NCBI GenBank assembly: GCA_035712145.1
Contig: DASTBI010000030.1
Coordinates: 1-64,000, forward strand
Direction of reading: 5' to 3'
From: Candidatus Eisenbacteria bacterium
Lineage (GTDB): Bacteria; Eisenbacteria; RBG-16-71-46
Length of the DNA: 64,000 nt
Below are positions 41,010 to 50,926 of this stretch, piece after piece; the stretch's first letter is position 1; the number at the start of each line of letters is the position of its first letter. The position numbers and the translations under genes are program-made. The notes under the pieces are model-generated. The model had not been told where the DNA came from. It searched no databases and saw only the letters and a program-made list of their open reading frames with translations.

Positions 41010-42400
41010 AGACCATCGGCGCTCGGGCGCTCGCGCTCCTGGCGCTCGCCGCGCCGGCGCTCGCCGCGCCGGCGTTCGCCGCGAAGCTGACGCTCGACCA
41101 GGCTGTCGCGCGCGCGCTCGAGCAATCGGAAGAAGTGCGTCTGACCCAGGCACAGCTCCTCGATGCCAAGGCGCGGGTGCGCTCGGCGACGTCGGCCGCG
41201 ATGCCGCAGATCAACGGCAGTATCACCTACCGGCACCAGATCGACTCGATCTTCGAGCCCTTCGCCGCCGACAGCACGCTGGGCGCCGCCTTCTCGAAGT
41301 CGTCGTTCGGCGCCGTGAGGGACTGGACGGTCGCGCTCGAGGCGTCGCAGCTGCTGTTCGACGGCGGCAAGTGGAACGCCGCGCTGCGCGGCTCGAAGTT
41401 CTACCTGAGCGCCGCGACGGAACAGAACCGTGAAGCCATCTCCGATCTCGTCTACCAAGTGAAGGCCGCCTATTACCAGGCCGTGGCCGCCAGGCGGCTG
41501 GAAGAGATCTCGGTGAGCAGCCTGAAGCAGGCCAAGGAACACGAAGCGCAGGTGGCGCTCTTTCACGAGCAGGGCACCCGCGCCGAATACGACTTGCTGC
41601 GCGCGCAGGTGGACGCGGCGAATCAGGAGCCCGCGGTGGTCGCGGCGCGCACCGCGGCCGACCTGGCCACGTTCCGTCTGCGCGAGCTGATCAATCTGCC
41701 GAGGAGCGAGCCGATCGAGCTGGTCACGCCGCTCGAGGCTGCGGATGGAACCATCCCGGTGCTGGCGACGGCGTCACTCGCCGCGCCGGATCGCGGCATG
41801 CTCGCCGCCTCGGAAGCGAACGTGCGCCTGCAGGAGCAGGCGCTGCGCGCGGCCAAGGCCGACCGCTGGCCCACGCTCGTGGCTTCGACCAGCCTCCAGC
41901 AGCAGGCCTTTCCGCAGAGCGAATGGCCGGTGCCGCACGACTTCGTGCGCAACTGGGACGCGCAGATCCGCATGAACGTCCCGATCTTCAACGGCTTCAG
42001 GACCGAGGGCGAGGTCCAGCGGGCGCAGGCGGCGCTCCACAAGGCCAAGGCCGAGCGGGATCAGTCGGCGCAGCGTGTGGCGGTCGACGTGGCCCAGGCC
42101 AAGGCGCTGCTCGACCAGGCGGGGTCGCAGCTCGCGGCACGCCGCCAGACGGTGCGCCAGGCGACCCGCGCCTTCGAGCTCTCGGAGATCCGCTACACCA
42201 ACGGAATCTCCACGCAGCTCGAAGTCTCGGACGCGCGCCTCGGCATGCTGCTGGCCCAGGTGCGGCAGGTGGAAGGCGCGCGTGACTATCTGGTGGCTTT
42301 GGCCGGCCTCGAGCGGGCGATCGGAAAGACCCTGCCGGTGGAACGCAAGCCGCTCGAAACACTGACCTATTCCGTGAACGTGGAGGCGAAGACCCGATGA
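41006..42400 (+). CDS. TolC-family outer-membrane efflux channel
   Basis: 464 residues from GTG 41006 with GGAGGTG upstream. The signal peptide contains a duplicated LAAPALAAPAFAA stretch, produced by a short DNA repeat. The mature chain has the two-fold TolC layout: LTLDQAVARALEQSEEVRL at the start of each helical repeat, long coiled coils (KAKAERDQSAQRVAVDVAQA) and the conserved IRYTNGISTQLEVSDARLGM near the C-terminus. It forms the outer-membrane duct. As the only TolC in a cluster with both an RND pump and an ABC exporter, it may serve both. Confidence 0.92.
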   Translation: MKTIGARALALLALAAPALAAPAFAAKLTLDQAVARALEQSEEVRLTQAQLLDAKARVRSATSAAMPQINGSITYRHQIDSIFEPFAADSTLGAAFSKSSFGAVRDWTVALEASQLLFDGGKWNAALRGSKFYLSAATEQNREAISDLVYQVKAAYYQAVAARRLEEISVSSLKQAKEHEAQVALFHEQGTRAEYDLLRAQVDAANQEPAVVAARTAADLATFRLRELINLPRSEPIELVTPLEAADGTIPVLATASLAAPDRGMLAASEANVRLQEQALRAAKADRWPTLVASTSLQQQAFPQSEWPVPHDFVRNWDAQIRMNVPIFNGFRTEGEVQRAQAALHKAKAERDQSAQRVAVDVAQAKALLDQAGSQLAARRQTVRQATRAFELSEIRYTNGISTQLEVSDARLGMLLAQVRQVEGARDYLVALAGLERAIGKTLPVERKPLETLTYSVNVEAKTR

Positions 42401-43476
42401 ACACGCGCATGATTCTTCGTTCGCTTCAGGGTCTCGCCGGTCTCGGCCTGGTTCTGGCGCTCGCCGGTTGCGGGAGCCGTGGCGCGGCCACCGCCGATGG
42501 CCACGGCGACCCCTCGGTCGTTCTCGGTCCCAGTGACATCGCTCAGGTGAGCGTCGCCGACCTGACCGAAGGCGTCTCGGTGTCCGGCAATCTGGCGCCC
42601 GCCATGGACGCCCGGCTGATCTCCCCGTTCAAGGACGTGATCGAGCAGGTGCTCGTCAAGGAAGGGCAGCATGTGGCCAAGGGCCAGGTGCTGGCGCGCT
42701 TCCGCGCCGGCGCCATCGGCCCCTCGGCGGCCAGCGCCGAAGCGCAGCGACGGGTCGCCGAGAGCGACGTGCAGCGCATGAAGAACCTCGTGGAAGCCGG
42801 CGCGGTCTCGAAGCGTGACCTCGAGAGCGCGCAGTCCGCGCTCGAAGCCGCGACGGCCAACGCCGCGCTGGCCAACGAGCGGCTCGCCGACGTCACCGTG
42901 CGCGCGCCGTTCGCGGGCGTGGTGGCCGAGCGGCACGTGAAGGCCGGCGACCGCGTGGGCGACGGCGATCCGCTGTTCCGCGTGGTCAACACCGCCGAGC
43001 TCGAGTTCGAAGCCACCGTCACCGCCGAGCATGCCGCATCGCTCGCGCCCGGGACGCCGGTGGCGCTCAGCGTCTCCGGCATTCCCGATGGCTCGATCTC
43101 GGGGCGGATCTCGCGCATCAACGCCACCGCCGATCCTTCCACCCGTCAGGTGAGGGTGTACGTGACGGTGCCGAACAAGGACCGTCGCCTGGTCGGCGAC
43201 CAATTCGCCTCGGGGCGCGTGGTGCTGCGCGAAGTGCGCCAGGCGATCGCCGTGCCTCCAGCGGCGATCCAGACCGCCGCTGCCGGCGGGAGCCAGGTCT
43301 GGGTGGTCGAAAACGGCAAGCTCGCGGTGCGCGCCGTCACCTTGGGACTCAGGGACGAGTCCCAGAATCTCGTGCAGGTGCAGGGACCGTTGAGCACCGG
43401 TGACACCGTCGTCGTCGCCAGCGCCGACGGACTGACCGCGGGGCGGTCCGTCCAGCTCCCGAGCCAGGGGAAGTAG
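42397..43476 (+). CDS. RND periplasmic adaptor lipoprotein
   Basis: 359 residues from ATG 42397 (ATGA overlap with TolC). Lipobox LALAGCGS predicts lipidation, as in AcrA. Then a barrel-sandwich/lipoyl half (ISPFKDVIEQVLVKEGQHVA), a short coiled coil (EAQRRVAESDVQRMKNLV), the second lipoyl half (VRAPFAGVVAERHVKAGDRV) and beta-barrel/membrane-proximal domains (VPPAAIQTA, VQVQGPLSTGDTVVV). It links the inner-membrane pump to TolC. Its order directly before the pump gene is standard. Confidence 0.92.
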   Translation: MNTRMILRSLQGLAGLGLVLALAGCGSRGAATADGHGDPSVVLGPSDIAQVSVADLTEGVSVSGNLAPAMDARLISPFKDVIEQVLVKEGQHVAKGQVLARFRAGAIGPSAASAEAQRRVAESDVQRMKNLVEAGAVSKRDLESAQSALEAATANAALANERLADVTVRAPFAGVVAERHVKAGDRVGDGDPLFRVVNTAELEFEATVTAEHAASLAPGTPVALSVSGIPDGSISGRISRINATADPSTRQVRVYVTVPNKDRRLVGDQFASGRVVLREVRQAIAVPPAAIQTAAAGGSQVWVVENGKLAVRAVTLGLRDESQNLVQVQGPLSTGDTVVVASADGLTAGRSVQLPSQGK

Positions 43477-43478
43477 TC

Positions 43479-46400
43479 ATGTTCCTCAGCGATCTCTCGA
43501 TCAAGCGGCCGGTTCTGGCCACGATGATGATCCTGGCCCTGGTGGTGCTGGGCTTCTTCTCCTATCGCCGGCTCGGCATCGATCAGTGGCCGAACGTCGA
43601 GTTTCCCTTCCTCTCGGTCGAGACCCGCTACGCGGGCGCCAGCCCGGAAGCCGTCGAGCGCGAGGTGACCAAGCGGATCGAGGAAGCGATCCACACCGCC
43701 TCCGGCGTGAAGCAGATCCAGTCGGTCTCGACCGAGGGCTACTCACAGATCTACGTGCAGTTCCACCTCGGCACCAAGATCCAGGACGCTCAGGCCGACG
43801 TGCGCGCCAAGATCGACGCGTTGCGGCTCGATTTGCCCAAGGACATCGATCCGCCGGTGGTATCGCGGTTCGACCCCGGGCAGCAGCCGATCATGAGCTT
43901 CGCCGTGCGCGGCCAGGGCTGGAGCCTGCGCGACCTCACGCAGCTCGCCGAAGAAACGGTGAGCAAGCGGGTCGAGAACATCCCGGGGGTCGGCAACGTC
44001 GGCGTCGTGGGCGGCTTGCGGCGCGAGATCCACGCGCTGCTCCTGCCCGACCGCATGGAGGCGCTCGGGGTCTCCCCCGACATGGTGATGGCGGCGCTGC
44101 GCCGCGAGAACGCCGACACGCCCGCCGGCCGGGTGGAGCGCGGCTCGCGCGAGAACCTGGTGCGGCTCAAGGGCCGGCTGGCGCGGCCCGAGGACTTCGC
44201 CAACGTGATCGTCGCCACGCGCGACGGCTCCTCCATCCGCCTCGGCCAGGTGGCGCGCGTCGAGGATGCCCAGGAGGAAGAGCGCGACGCCGCCTACCTC
44301 GACGGCCAGCGCGCGGTCGCGGTCGAAGTGCGGAAACAGTCGGGCGGCAACACGGTGGCGATCGCCGAAGCCGTCCACGAGGCGATCGCCGAGCTCAACC
44401 AGACGCTGCCCACAGGCGTCACGCTCTCGATCATCCAGGACAACTCGACCTACATCCACGAGTCGGTCGACGACGTCCAGCGCACCCTGGTCGAGGGCGC
44501 GATCCTCACGGTGCTGATCGTGTTCGTGTTCCTCAACTCGTGGCGCTCGACCGTGATCACCGGGCTCACGCTGCCGGTGTCGGTGATCTCGGCGTTTCTC
44601 GCCATCTACGCCTTCGGCTTCACGCTCAACACGATGACGCTGATGGCGCTGTCGCTCGTGATCGGCATCCTGATCGACGACGCGATCGTGGTGCGAGAGA
44701 ACATCGTGCGACATCTCGAGCGCGGCAAGGACCACTTCGCCGCGGCGCGCGAGGGCACGGCCGAGATCGGCTTCGCGGTGCTCGCCACGACGGCGTCGAT
44801 CCTGGCGGTGTTCGTGCCGGTAGCTTTCATGGGCGGCATCGTCGGCCGCTTCTTCTATCCGTTCGGCATCACGGTGGCCTTCGCGGTGCTGGTCTCGTTG
44901 TTCGTGTCGTTCACGCTCGACCCCATGCTGTCATCGCGCTGGTACGATCCGCACGCCGAGGCCGGCGCCAACCGAGGACGCATCGGCCGGCTGCTCGCGC
45001 GCTTCAACGACTCCTTCGCCGGGCTCGGCCGGCGCTATCGCGGCCTGATCGAGTGGGCGCTGCGGCATCGCGCACTGACTCTCGGAATTGCCGCGCTCTC
45101 CTTCGTGGCGGCGATCGCGATGGTCGCAACCGGCATCGTGGGCGGGCAGTTCATGCCCAAGTCCGACGAGGGGCAGACCCTGGTCGCCGTCGAGACGCCG
45201 GTCGGCTCCTCCATCTCCTACACCGCCGCCAAGACACTGGACGTCGCGGCCTACATCCGCCGCCAGCCCGAAGTCGCCTATACCTATGCGACGGTGGGCG
45301 GAGCGCAACAGAACAACGCGGTCAACAAGGGCCAGGTCTACGTGAAGCTCAAGCCGCGCACCGAGCGCAAGCGCAGCCAGCAGGAGCTGGAGGCGGCCTT
45401 CCGCCTCGACCTCGGGCACTTCCAGGGCGTGTCGGCGCGCGTGCTGCAGATCGGCGCCGTGGGTGGCGCGCAGGCCCCCATCGTGCTCAACCTGCGCGGC
45501 GAGAATCTCGGCAAGCTGGATGAGCTCTCTCAGACCACGCTCGAGAAGCTCCGCGACGTCCCGGGCCTGGTCGAGCTCAAATCGAGCCTGGAAGGGCGCA
45601 AGCCCGAAGTCGTGGTCGCGGTCAACCGCGATCTCGCCGCCGAGCTCGGTCTTTCGGTCGGGGCGGTGGGCGACGCATTGCGTCCGGTGCTCTCCGGACA
45701 GAAGGCCGGAGACTGGGAGGACCCCACCGGCCTCGCCCACGACGTCATCGTCCGCATGGCGCCGGAGGCGCGCACCTCGCAGGCCGACCTCGCGCGCATT
45801 CCGATCGCGACCTCGCAGATCGACCGGCGCACCGGCCAGCCGGTGATGGTGCCGCTCGGACAGGTCGCCACGTTCTCTCCTGGCGGCGCCCCCGACCGCA
45901 TCGACCGCAAGAATCTGCAGCGCGTGGCCACGATCGAGGGCAACTATCAGAACCGGCCGCTCACCGATGTGGTGCGCGACATCCAGAGCCGGATCGGCAC
46001 CTTGTCCCTGCCGGCCGGATACCGGTTCGACTTCGGCGGCGAACAGGAGGACTTCGTCGAGACCATCGGCTTCATGTCCGAATCGCTGGCCCTGGCGATC
46101 GTGTTCATCTATCTGATCCTGGCCTCGCAGTTCGGCAGCTTCCTCCAGCCGCTGGCGATCATGCTCTCGCTGCCGCTGTCGCTGATCGGAGTGATGCTGG
46201 GTCTTGCGGTGACGCGCGGCACGCTCAACATCATGAGCATGATCGGCATCATCATGCTCATGGGACTGGTGACCAAGAACGCGATCCTGCTGGTCGACTT
46301 CGCCAACGCCGCGCGCGAGCGCGGATTCAATCGCCGCGCAGCACTGGTGGAGGCCGGCGAGCTGCGCCTGCGCCCGATCGTGATGACCACGCTCGCGATG

Positions 46401-46730
46401 ATCTTCGGCATGCTGCCGACCGCGCTGGCGCTCGGCCAGGGCGCCGAGTTCCGCGCACCCATGGCCCATGCGGTGATCGGCGGCCTCATCACCTCGACGC
46501 TGCTCACCTTGATCGTGGTGCCTGTGGTGTACACGCTGCTCGACGACTTCGGCACGCGAGTGCGCGGGCTGGTGCTGCGCTTCACGCAGCCTCCGGATCA
46601 CGCGCGCTCGCACGTCGCTTCCGAGCCGGTCGCGGCGAAGGCGTCCCCGCGGCGCGAAACGACCGAGGCTGCGGCGCCAGAGCCGGCGCCAGAGCCCGAG
46701 CCCGCGCCCGCCGGTAGCGTGAGGTCATGA
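43479..46730 (+). CDS. RND efflux transporter, HAE1/AcrB-like
   Basis: 1083 residues, 12 membrane helices with two large periplasmic loops after TM1 and TM7. Motifs: N-terminal [20 protein letters not shown], the proton-relay Asp pair in [16 protein letters not shown], and [20 protein letters not shown] and [20 protein letters not shown] in the second half. It should be a proton-driven exporter of amphiphilic compounds. Some positions (for example [20 protein letters not shown]) match the branch often called AcrB/MdtBC-like. A 45-residue Ala/Pro/Glu-rich tail follows the last helix. It starts 2 bases after the adaptor stop. Confidence 0.95.
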   Translation: MFLSDLSIKRPVLATMMILALVVLGFFSYRRLGIDQWPNVEFPFLSVETRYAGASPEAVEREVTKRIEEAIHTASGVKQIQSVSTEGYSQIYVQFHLGTKIQDAQADVRAKIDALRLDLPKDIDPPVVSRFDPGQQPIMSFAVRGQGWSLRDLTQLAEETVSKRVENIPGVGNVGVVGGLRREIHALLLPDRMEALGVSPDMVMAALRRENADTPAGRVERGSRENLVRLKGRLARPEDFANVIVATRDGSSIRLGQVARVEDAQEEERDAAYLDGQRAVAVEVRKQSGGNTVAIAEAVHEAIAELNQTLPTGVTLSIIQDNSTYIHESVDDVQRTLVEGAILTVLIVFVFLNSWRSTVITGLTLPVSVISAFLAIYAFGFTLNTMTLMALSLVIGILIDDAIVVRENIVRHLERGKDHFAAAREGTAEIGFAVLATTASILAVFVPVAFMGGIVGRFFYPFGITVAFAVLVSLFVSFTLDPMLSSRWYDPHAEAGANRGRIGRLLARFNDSFAGLGRRYRGLIEWALRHRALTLGIAALSFVAAIAMVATGIVGGQFMPKSDEGQTLVAVETPVGSSISYTAAKTLDVAAYIRRQPEVAYTYATVGGAQQNNAVNKGQVYVKLKPRTERKRSQQELEAAFRLDLGHFQGVSARVLQIGAVGGAQAPIVLNLRGENLGKLDELSQTTLEKLRDVPGLVELKSSLEGRKPEVVVAVNRDLAAELGLSVGAVGDALRPVLSGQKAGDWEDPTGLAHDVIVRMAPEARTSQADLARIPIATSQIDRRTGQPVMVPLGQVATFSPGGAPDRIDRKNLQRVATIEGNYQNRPLTDVVRDIQSRIGTLSLPAGYRFDFGGEQEDFVETIGFMSESLALAIVFIYLILASQFGSFLQPLAIMLSLPLSLIGVMLGLAVTRGTLNIMSMIGIIMLMGLVTKNAILLVDFANAARERGFNRRAALVEAGELRLRPIVMTTLAMIFGMLPTALALGQGAEFRAPMAHAVIGGLITSTLLTLIVVPVVYTLLDDFGTRVRGLVLRFTQPPDHARSHVASEPVAAKASPRRETTEAAAPEPAPEPEPAPAGSVRS

Positions 46731-47719
46731 TCCGTCCGGGCCGCGGGCGCGTCGTGAGGGCGACGGTGGCCATCCTGGCCATGGTCGCCCTCGGCGCTTG
46801 CGGCAAGGACCCCGCGAGCATCCACGCCAGCGGGATCATCGAGATGGACGAGATCGACGTGGCTTCGATGGTCGGCGGCCGCGTGGCGCGGATGATGGTC
46901 AACGAAGGCGACAGCGTCCGCGCAGGCGATACGCTGGCGGTCCTGTCACGTGACGAAGTGGCCGCCCAGCTGCTGGCTCAGGCGGCGGAGGCCGAGCGCG
47001 CCGCCGCGCAGTCCCAGGAGGTCGTCAAGGGACCGCGCGCACAGGAGGTCCGGATGGCGCGCGCCAACGTGGCCTCGCTCGAAGCTCAGCTCGTGGGCGC
47101 CGAGAAGAACTTCTCCCGGATGCAGGAGCTCTTCCGGCGTCAGGTCGTCTCGGAAGAGGAGATGGACAGGACACGGACCACTCGCGACGACCTCGTGGCC
47201 AAACGCGACGCGGCGCGCGAGCAGTTGAAGCTCCTGGAAGCCGGGAGCCGCCGTGAGGACATCGTGGCCGCGCGCGGGGCCGCCGAGGCGGCGCGCGCCA
47301 CCGCATTGGGCGCGCAGAGCCGGCTGCGCGAGCTGGTGCTGATCGCGCCGGTCGCCGGTGTGGTGCTGCTGCGCAACTTCGAGCCCGGTGAGCTGGTGGG
47401 CGTGGGCTCACCGGTGGTGACGCTCGGCAACCCCGACAGTCTGTGGATGCGGGCCTACGTGGCGGCGCCTGAGATCAGCCGCATCCGCCGCGGCGCCGAC
47501 GCGCAGATCCACCTCGGCAAAGGCGACAAGCGGCGCTTTCCCGGCACGGTGTCGGAGATCGCCACCAAGGCGGAGTTCACGCCGCGCGCGGCGCTCACCG
47601 AGGAAGAGCGCGCCAACATCGTGTTCGCGGTGAAGATCATGCTGGCTCCGAGCAACGGCCAGCTCAAGGCCGGGCTGCCGGCCGACGCGACGATCCAGGC
47701 CGTGAAGGCCGGCTCGTGA
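46727..47719 (+). CDS. HlyD-type adaptor lipoprotein of the ABC exporter
   Basis: 330 residues, ATG 46727 overlapping the pump's stop. Lipobox VALGACGK. Then DEIDVASMVGGRVARMMVNE (first lipoyl half), a long coiled coil (about 75-195, QVVSEEEMDRTRTTRDDLVA) and the second lipoyl half LIAPVAGVVLLRNFEPGELV, then a beta domain. The coiled coil is much longer than in the RND adaptor, as in YbhG/HlyD adaptors for ABC-2 drug exporters. This is the second adaptor in the operon, and its position before ATPase and permease genes pairs it with them. Confidence 0.9.
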   Translation: MIRPGRGRVVRATVAILAMVALGACGKDPASIHASGIIEMDEIDVASMVGGRVARMMVNEGDSVRAGDTLAVLSRDEVAAQLLAQAAEAERAAAQSQEVVKGPRAQEVRMARANVASLEAQLVGAEKNFSRMQELFRRQVVSEEEMDRTRTTRDDLVAKRDAAREQLKLLEAGSRREDIVAARGAAEAARATALGAQSRLRELVLIAPVAGVVLLRNFEPGELVGVGSPVVTLGNPDSLWMRAYVAAPEISRIRRGADAQIHLGKGDKRRFPGTVSEIATKAEFTPRAALTEEERANIVFAVKIMLAPSNGQLKAGLPADATIQAVKAGS

Positions 47720-48495
47720 GCGACCCGCCCGGCGCATCCCCCGCCGATCGCGCGCCGCCGCGCGCCCCCACCCATGTCGTCGAGGTTCGCGGTCTCTCCA
47801 AGCACTTCGCCGAGGTGCAGGCGGTGAACGACATCACCTTCGACATCCACCGCGGCGAGATCTTCGGCATCCTCGGACCCAACGGCTCGGGCAAGACCAC
47901 GACCATCCGCGTGCTGTGCGGTCTGATGGCTCCGACGTCGGGGACCGCGAAGGTGGCCGGCTTCGACGTCGCGACACGATCCGAGGACGTGAAGTCGCAC
48001 ATCGGCTACATGTCGCAGGCCTTCGGCCTCTATCGCGACCTCACCGCCGCCGAGAACCTGCGCTTCTATGGCGGGCTCTACGGTCTCGAGTCTCGCCTTC
48101 CCGAGCGCATCGAGTGGGCGCGCGAGCGGATGATGCTCTCCGAGATCATGGACCGCATGGTGGCGCCGCTCTCCGGCGGCCAGAAGCAGCGGCTGGCCCT
48201 GGGCTGCGCGATGCTCCACCAGCCTCCGGTGCTGTTCCTCGACGAGCCCACCGCGGGAGTCGATCCCGGCGCGCGCCGGCTGTTCTGGAAGATCATCCGC
48301 AGCCTTTCCGCCGAAGGCACCACGATCATCGTGACCACCCACTACATGGACGAGGCAGAGCACTTCGACCGGCTCGCCTTCCTCTCCAAAGGGCATCTGA
48401 CCGCGCTCGGCACACCCGAAGAAGTGCGCATGTCGTTCGGAAAAGGGCTCTCGCTCGAGGACATCTTCGTCCAGCTCCAGGAGCAGGCGACGTGA
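47716..48495 (+). CDS. ABC exporter ATPase, YbhF/CcmA-like
   Basis: 259 residues from GTG 47716 (GTGA overlap). A Pro/Ala-rich N-terminus is followed by Walker A GPNGSGKTT (~57-65), Q-loop MSQAFGLYRDLTA, ABC signature LSGGQKQRLALGC, Walker B PVLFLDEPTAGVDP and the switch His in VTTHYMDEAEH. Only one nucleotide-binding domain is present, half of the usual YbhF double domain, so a homodimer is expected. Together with the next gene it should form an ABC-2-type drug or lipid exporter. Confidence 0.93.
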   Translation: MSDPPGASPADRAPPRAPTHVVEVRGLSKHFAEVQAVNDITFDIHRGEIFGILGPNGSGKTTTIRVLCGLMAPTSGTAKVAGFDVATRSEDVKSHIGYMSQAFGLYRDLTAAENLRFYGGLYGLESRLPERIEWARERMMLSEIMDRMVAPLSGGQKQRLALGCAMLHQPPVLFLDEPTAGVDPGARRLFWKIIRSLSAEGTTIIVTTHYMDEAEHFDRLAFLSKGHLTALGTPEEVRMSFGKGLSLEDIFVQLQEQAT

Positions 48496-49613
48496 ACGGC
48501 GAGCGGCTGCGCTCGATCTTCTGGAAGGAATTCATCCAGATGCGCCGCGACCGCACCACGCTCGGACTCATGCTGGGCGTGCCGGTCATGCAGCTCCTGC
48601 TGTTCGGATTCGCCATCCGGCAGGAGGTGCGCAACCTTCCGACCATGGTGTTCGACATGAGCCGCACCCAGGAGAGCCGGCTGCTGGCCCAGCAGTTCGA
48701 GGCCACCGACAACTTCCATCTGGTCGGCGACGTCGGCTCGTACGCGGACGCCATCGAGGCCGTGGACGCCGGCCAGGCGCGCGCCGTGCTGGTGATCCCC
48801 GACACCTACGCGCGTGATCTCAAACGCGGCCGCCCGACCGAGGTGCAGGTGCTGGTCGACGCCACCGATCCCACCGGCGCCAACACCGCGATCGGCGCGG
48901 CGCTGCTCGTCGGCCAGCGCGCCAACGTCCAGATCCTCTCGGCGCGCACGCCGGGCCTTACCAGCCCCCTGCCGGTCGACATGCGGGTCCGGCCGCTCTA
49001 CAACCCGGCGCTCAACAGCGCCTTGTTCATCGTGCCCGGCATCATCGGCATGATCCTGTCCAACATCCTGATCGTGACCACCGCCATGGCGGTGGTGCGC
49101 GAGCGGGAGCACGGGACGCTCGAGCAGCTGATCGTCACGCCGCTCACCCGCAGCGAGATCATGCTGGGCAAGATCGCGCCGTACGCGCTGGTGGGCCTGG
49201 TGCAGATCAGCGCGGTGCTCGTGGTCGGCCACCTGCTGTTCCACGTCCCGGTGCGCGGCAATCTGCTGATCGCGTATCTGGTGTCGTTCATCTTCATCAT
49301 CGCCAACCTCGGCCTCGGCCTCTTCATCTCGACCCTCGCCACCAACCAGGCGCAGGCAATGCAGATATCCTTCTTCTTCCTGCTCCCCAACGTGCTGCTC
49401 TCCGGCTTCATGTTCCCGCGCGAGGCCATGCCGATCGGCGCGCGCTGGATCGGCTATGGCATACCGCTCACCTGGTTCCTGCAGGTGATCCGCGGCGTGC
49501 TGCTCAAGGGCGTGGGCCTGGCCGAGCTGTGGCCGCAGACCTTGGCGCTGGTGGGATTCGCGCTGCTCTTCTTCACCTTCTCGACGCTGCGCTTCCACAA
49601 GCAGCTCGAGTAA
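48492..49613 (+). CDS. ABC-2-type exporter permease, YbhR/YbhS-like
   Basis: 373 residues from GTG 48492 (GTGA overlap). One N-terminal membrane helix (~25-42), a large periplasmic domain (~50-170, including DYTD-like VDATDPTGANTAIGAAL), then five to six helices. The conserved ABC-2 features VREREHGTLEQLIVTPLTRS and SGFMFPREAMPIGARWIGYG are complete. With two copies it would pair with the ATPase dimer. It is the last gene of the operon; the next gene follows 9 bases later without overlap and is probably unrelated. Confidence 0.93.
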   Translation: MNGERLRSIFWKEFIQMRRDRTTLGLMLGVPVMQLLLFGFAIRQEVRNLPTMVFDMSRTQESRLLAQQFEATDNFHLVGDVGSYADAIEAVDAGQARAVLVIPDTYARDLKRGRPTEVQVLVDATDPTGANTAIGAALLVGQRANVQILSARTPGLTSPLPVDMRVRPLYNPALNSALFIVPGIIGMILSNILIVTTAMAVVREREHGTLEQLIVTPLTRSEIMLGKIAPYALVGLVQISAVLVVGHLLFHVPVRGNLLIAYLVSFIFIIANLGLGLFISTLATNQAQAMQISFFFLLPNVLLSGFMFPREAMPIGARWIGYGIPLTWFLQVIRGVLLKGVGLAELWPQTLALVGFALLFFTFSTLRFHKQLE

Positions 49614-49622
49614 TCTGCGCCC

Positions 49623-50216
49623 ATGGCACTCCATCCCGTGGTGACCGTCCCCGAGGGCCTGCGCACGCAGCGCCTGCTGCTGCGTCCTTTGCTCGCCGCC
49701 GACGCCGAGCGCGACTACGCCGCGGTCATGTCCGACCCCGCGGCGTTGCGGCGCTGGAGCCAGAGCGACTGGCCGAGCGACGACTTCACGCTGGCCGAGA
49801 ACCTGGCGGACCTCGAGCGCCACGAGCGGGAGCACAAGGACGGCATCGCGTTCACGTTCACCGTGCTGAGCCCCGACGGCGGACGCTGTCTCGGGTGCGT
49901 GTACCTGACGCCGGTGTTCAAGGAGGCGGCGAACCTTTGCCGCGGTGCCGCGTATCCGGTCCAGCTCGGCTTCTGGGTGCGCTCTTCCGAGGTCGCGTCC
50001 GATCTCGACCGGCATCTTTTCGAGGCCCTTCGCCGGTGGCTCCGGAACGACTGGGCCTTCGACTGCGTGACGCTGGCCATCAGCGTGAAGGACGAGCGCC
50101 AGGAGCAGGTGGTCCGCGATGCGGGTCTCGGTCCCGGGGCGTCGCTGCTGCTGGGCGACGGTCGCGAGTGCTGGGCCTTCGTGGAGTGGCTGCAGAACAC
50201 CCGACCGACGACGTGA
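49623..50216 (+). CDS. GNAT-family N-acetyltransferase-like protein
   Basis: 197 residues from ATG 49623. The N-terminus LRTQRLLLRPLLAADAERDY is typical of RimJ/RimL-type GNAT proteins. Middle strands carry FTFTVLSPDGGRCLGCVYLT, and the helix VASDLDRHLFEALRRWLRND matches the position of the acetyl-CoA-binding helix. The usual Q/RxxGxG/A pyrophosphate loop is not obvious, so substrate binding or activity may be altered. GTGA overlap with the M50 protease gene suggests co-expression, for unknown reasons. Confidence 0.7.
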   Translation: MALHPVVTVPEGLRTQRLLLRPLLAADAERDYAAVMSDPAALRRWSQSDWPSDDFTLAENLADLERHEREHKDGIAFTFTVLSPDGGRCLGCVYLTPVFKEAANLCRGAAYPVQLGFWVRSSEVASDLDRHLFEALRRWLRNDWAFDCVTLAISVKDERQEQVVRDAGLGPGASLLLGDGRECWAFVEWLQNTRPTT

Positions 50217-50911
50217 ATCACCTCCAGCTGGAAGGACTGCTGTTCTGGTTTCCGGCCTTCGTCCTGAGCACCACCTTCCACGAGGCCGCACACGCATGGG
50301 CCGCGATGCGCGGTGGCGACCCCACCGCCTATCGAGGCGGTCAGGTGAGTCTCTCGCCCTGGCCGCACATTCGACGCGAGCCGATCGGCATGCTGATCCT
50401 GCCGCTGCTCACGTCGATGACCCAGGGATGGGCGATCGGCTGGGCGAGCGCGCCGTTCGATCCCGAATGGGCCTCGAGGCATCCGCGTCGCGCGGCGCTC
50501 ATGGCCGCGGCGGGCCCGGCCGCGAATCTGTTGCTGGCATTGGCGGCGCTGGTCGTGATCAAGCTGGGGCTGGTGATCGGGCTATTCGATCCGGCGACCG
50601 CGGGCATGCACGCGTGGTCCGAGCTGGTCGTTCCCGCCGCCGCTCATGACGGCGAGCTCGCGGCTTTCGGAGCGCGCGCGCTCTCGGTCCTGCTCTCGCT
50701 CAATGTGCTCCTCGCCATCTTCAACCTGATTCCACTTCCTCCGCTGGACGGCGCCGGTGTGATCGACATCCTGCTGCCGCCCCACATGGCGGGGATCATG
50801 AGGCGCCTCGGGCCGGTGGGCTCGATCCTTGGACTGTTCGTCGCATGGAGGGTCTTCCCCATGCTCATCCCGCCGATCCGTGACGCGGTGGAGCGGCTGG
50901 TCGGCGGCTAG
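50213..50911 (+). CDS. Site-2-protease-like intramembrane metalloprotease (M50)
   Basis: 232 residues, GTG 50213. Zinc motif STTFHEAAHAWAAMRGGD in the first helix (HExxH) and the third ligand in FNLIPLPPLDGAGVIDILLP (the NxxPxxxxDG motif) are both intact. About five membrane helices; no PDZ or CBS domain, so it is the short group. Such enzymes cleave membrane anti-sigma factors or pro-regulators. It could act on the RskA-like anti-sigma protein elsewhere in this window, but nothing here proves it. Its stop sits in the left arm of a hairpin (50907-50926). Confidence 0.9.
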   Translation: MNHLQLEGLLFWFPAFVLSTTFHEAAHAWAAMRGGDPTAYRGGQVSLSPWPHIRREPIGMLILPLLTSMTQGWAIGWASAPFDPEWASRHPRRAALMAAAGPAANLLLALAALVVIKLGLVIGLFDPATAGMHAWSELVVPAAAHDGELAAFGARALSVLLSLNVLLAIFNLIPLPPLDGAGVIDILLPPHMAGIMRRLGPVGSILGLFVAWRVFPMLIPPIRDAVERLVGG

Positions 50912-50926
50912 GACGGGAGTCCTAGC
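50907..50926. terminator. Shared bidirectional hairpin holding both stop codons
   Basis: GCTAGGAC (50907-50914) and GTCCTAGC (50919-50926) form a perfect 8-bp stem with a GGGA loop. The left arm contains the M50 gene's TAG; the right arm contains the minus-strand DUF2007 gene's stop. No T-runs follow. Confidence 0.55.
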
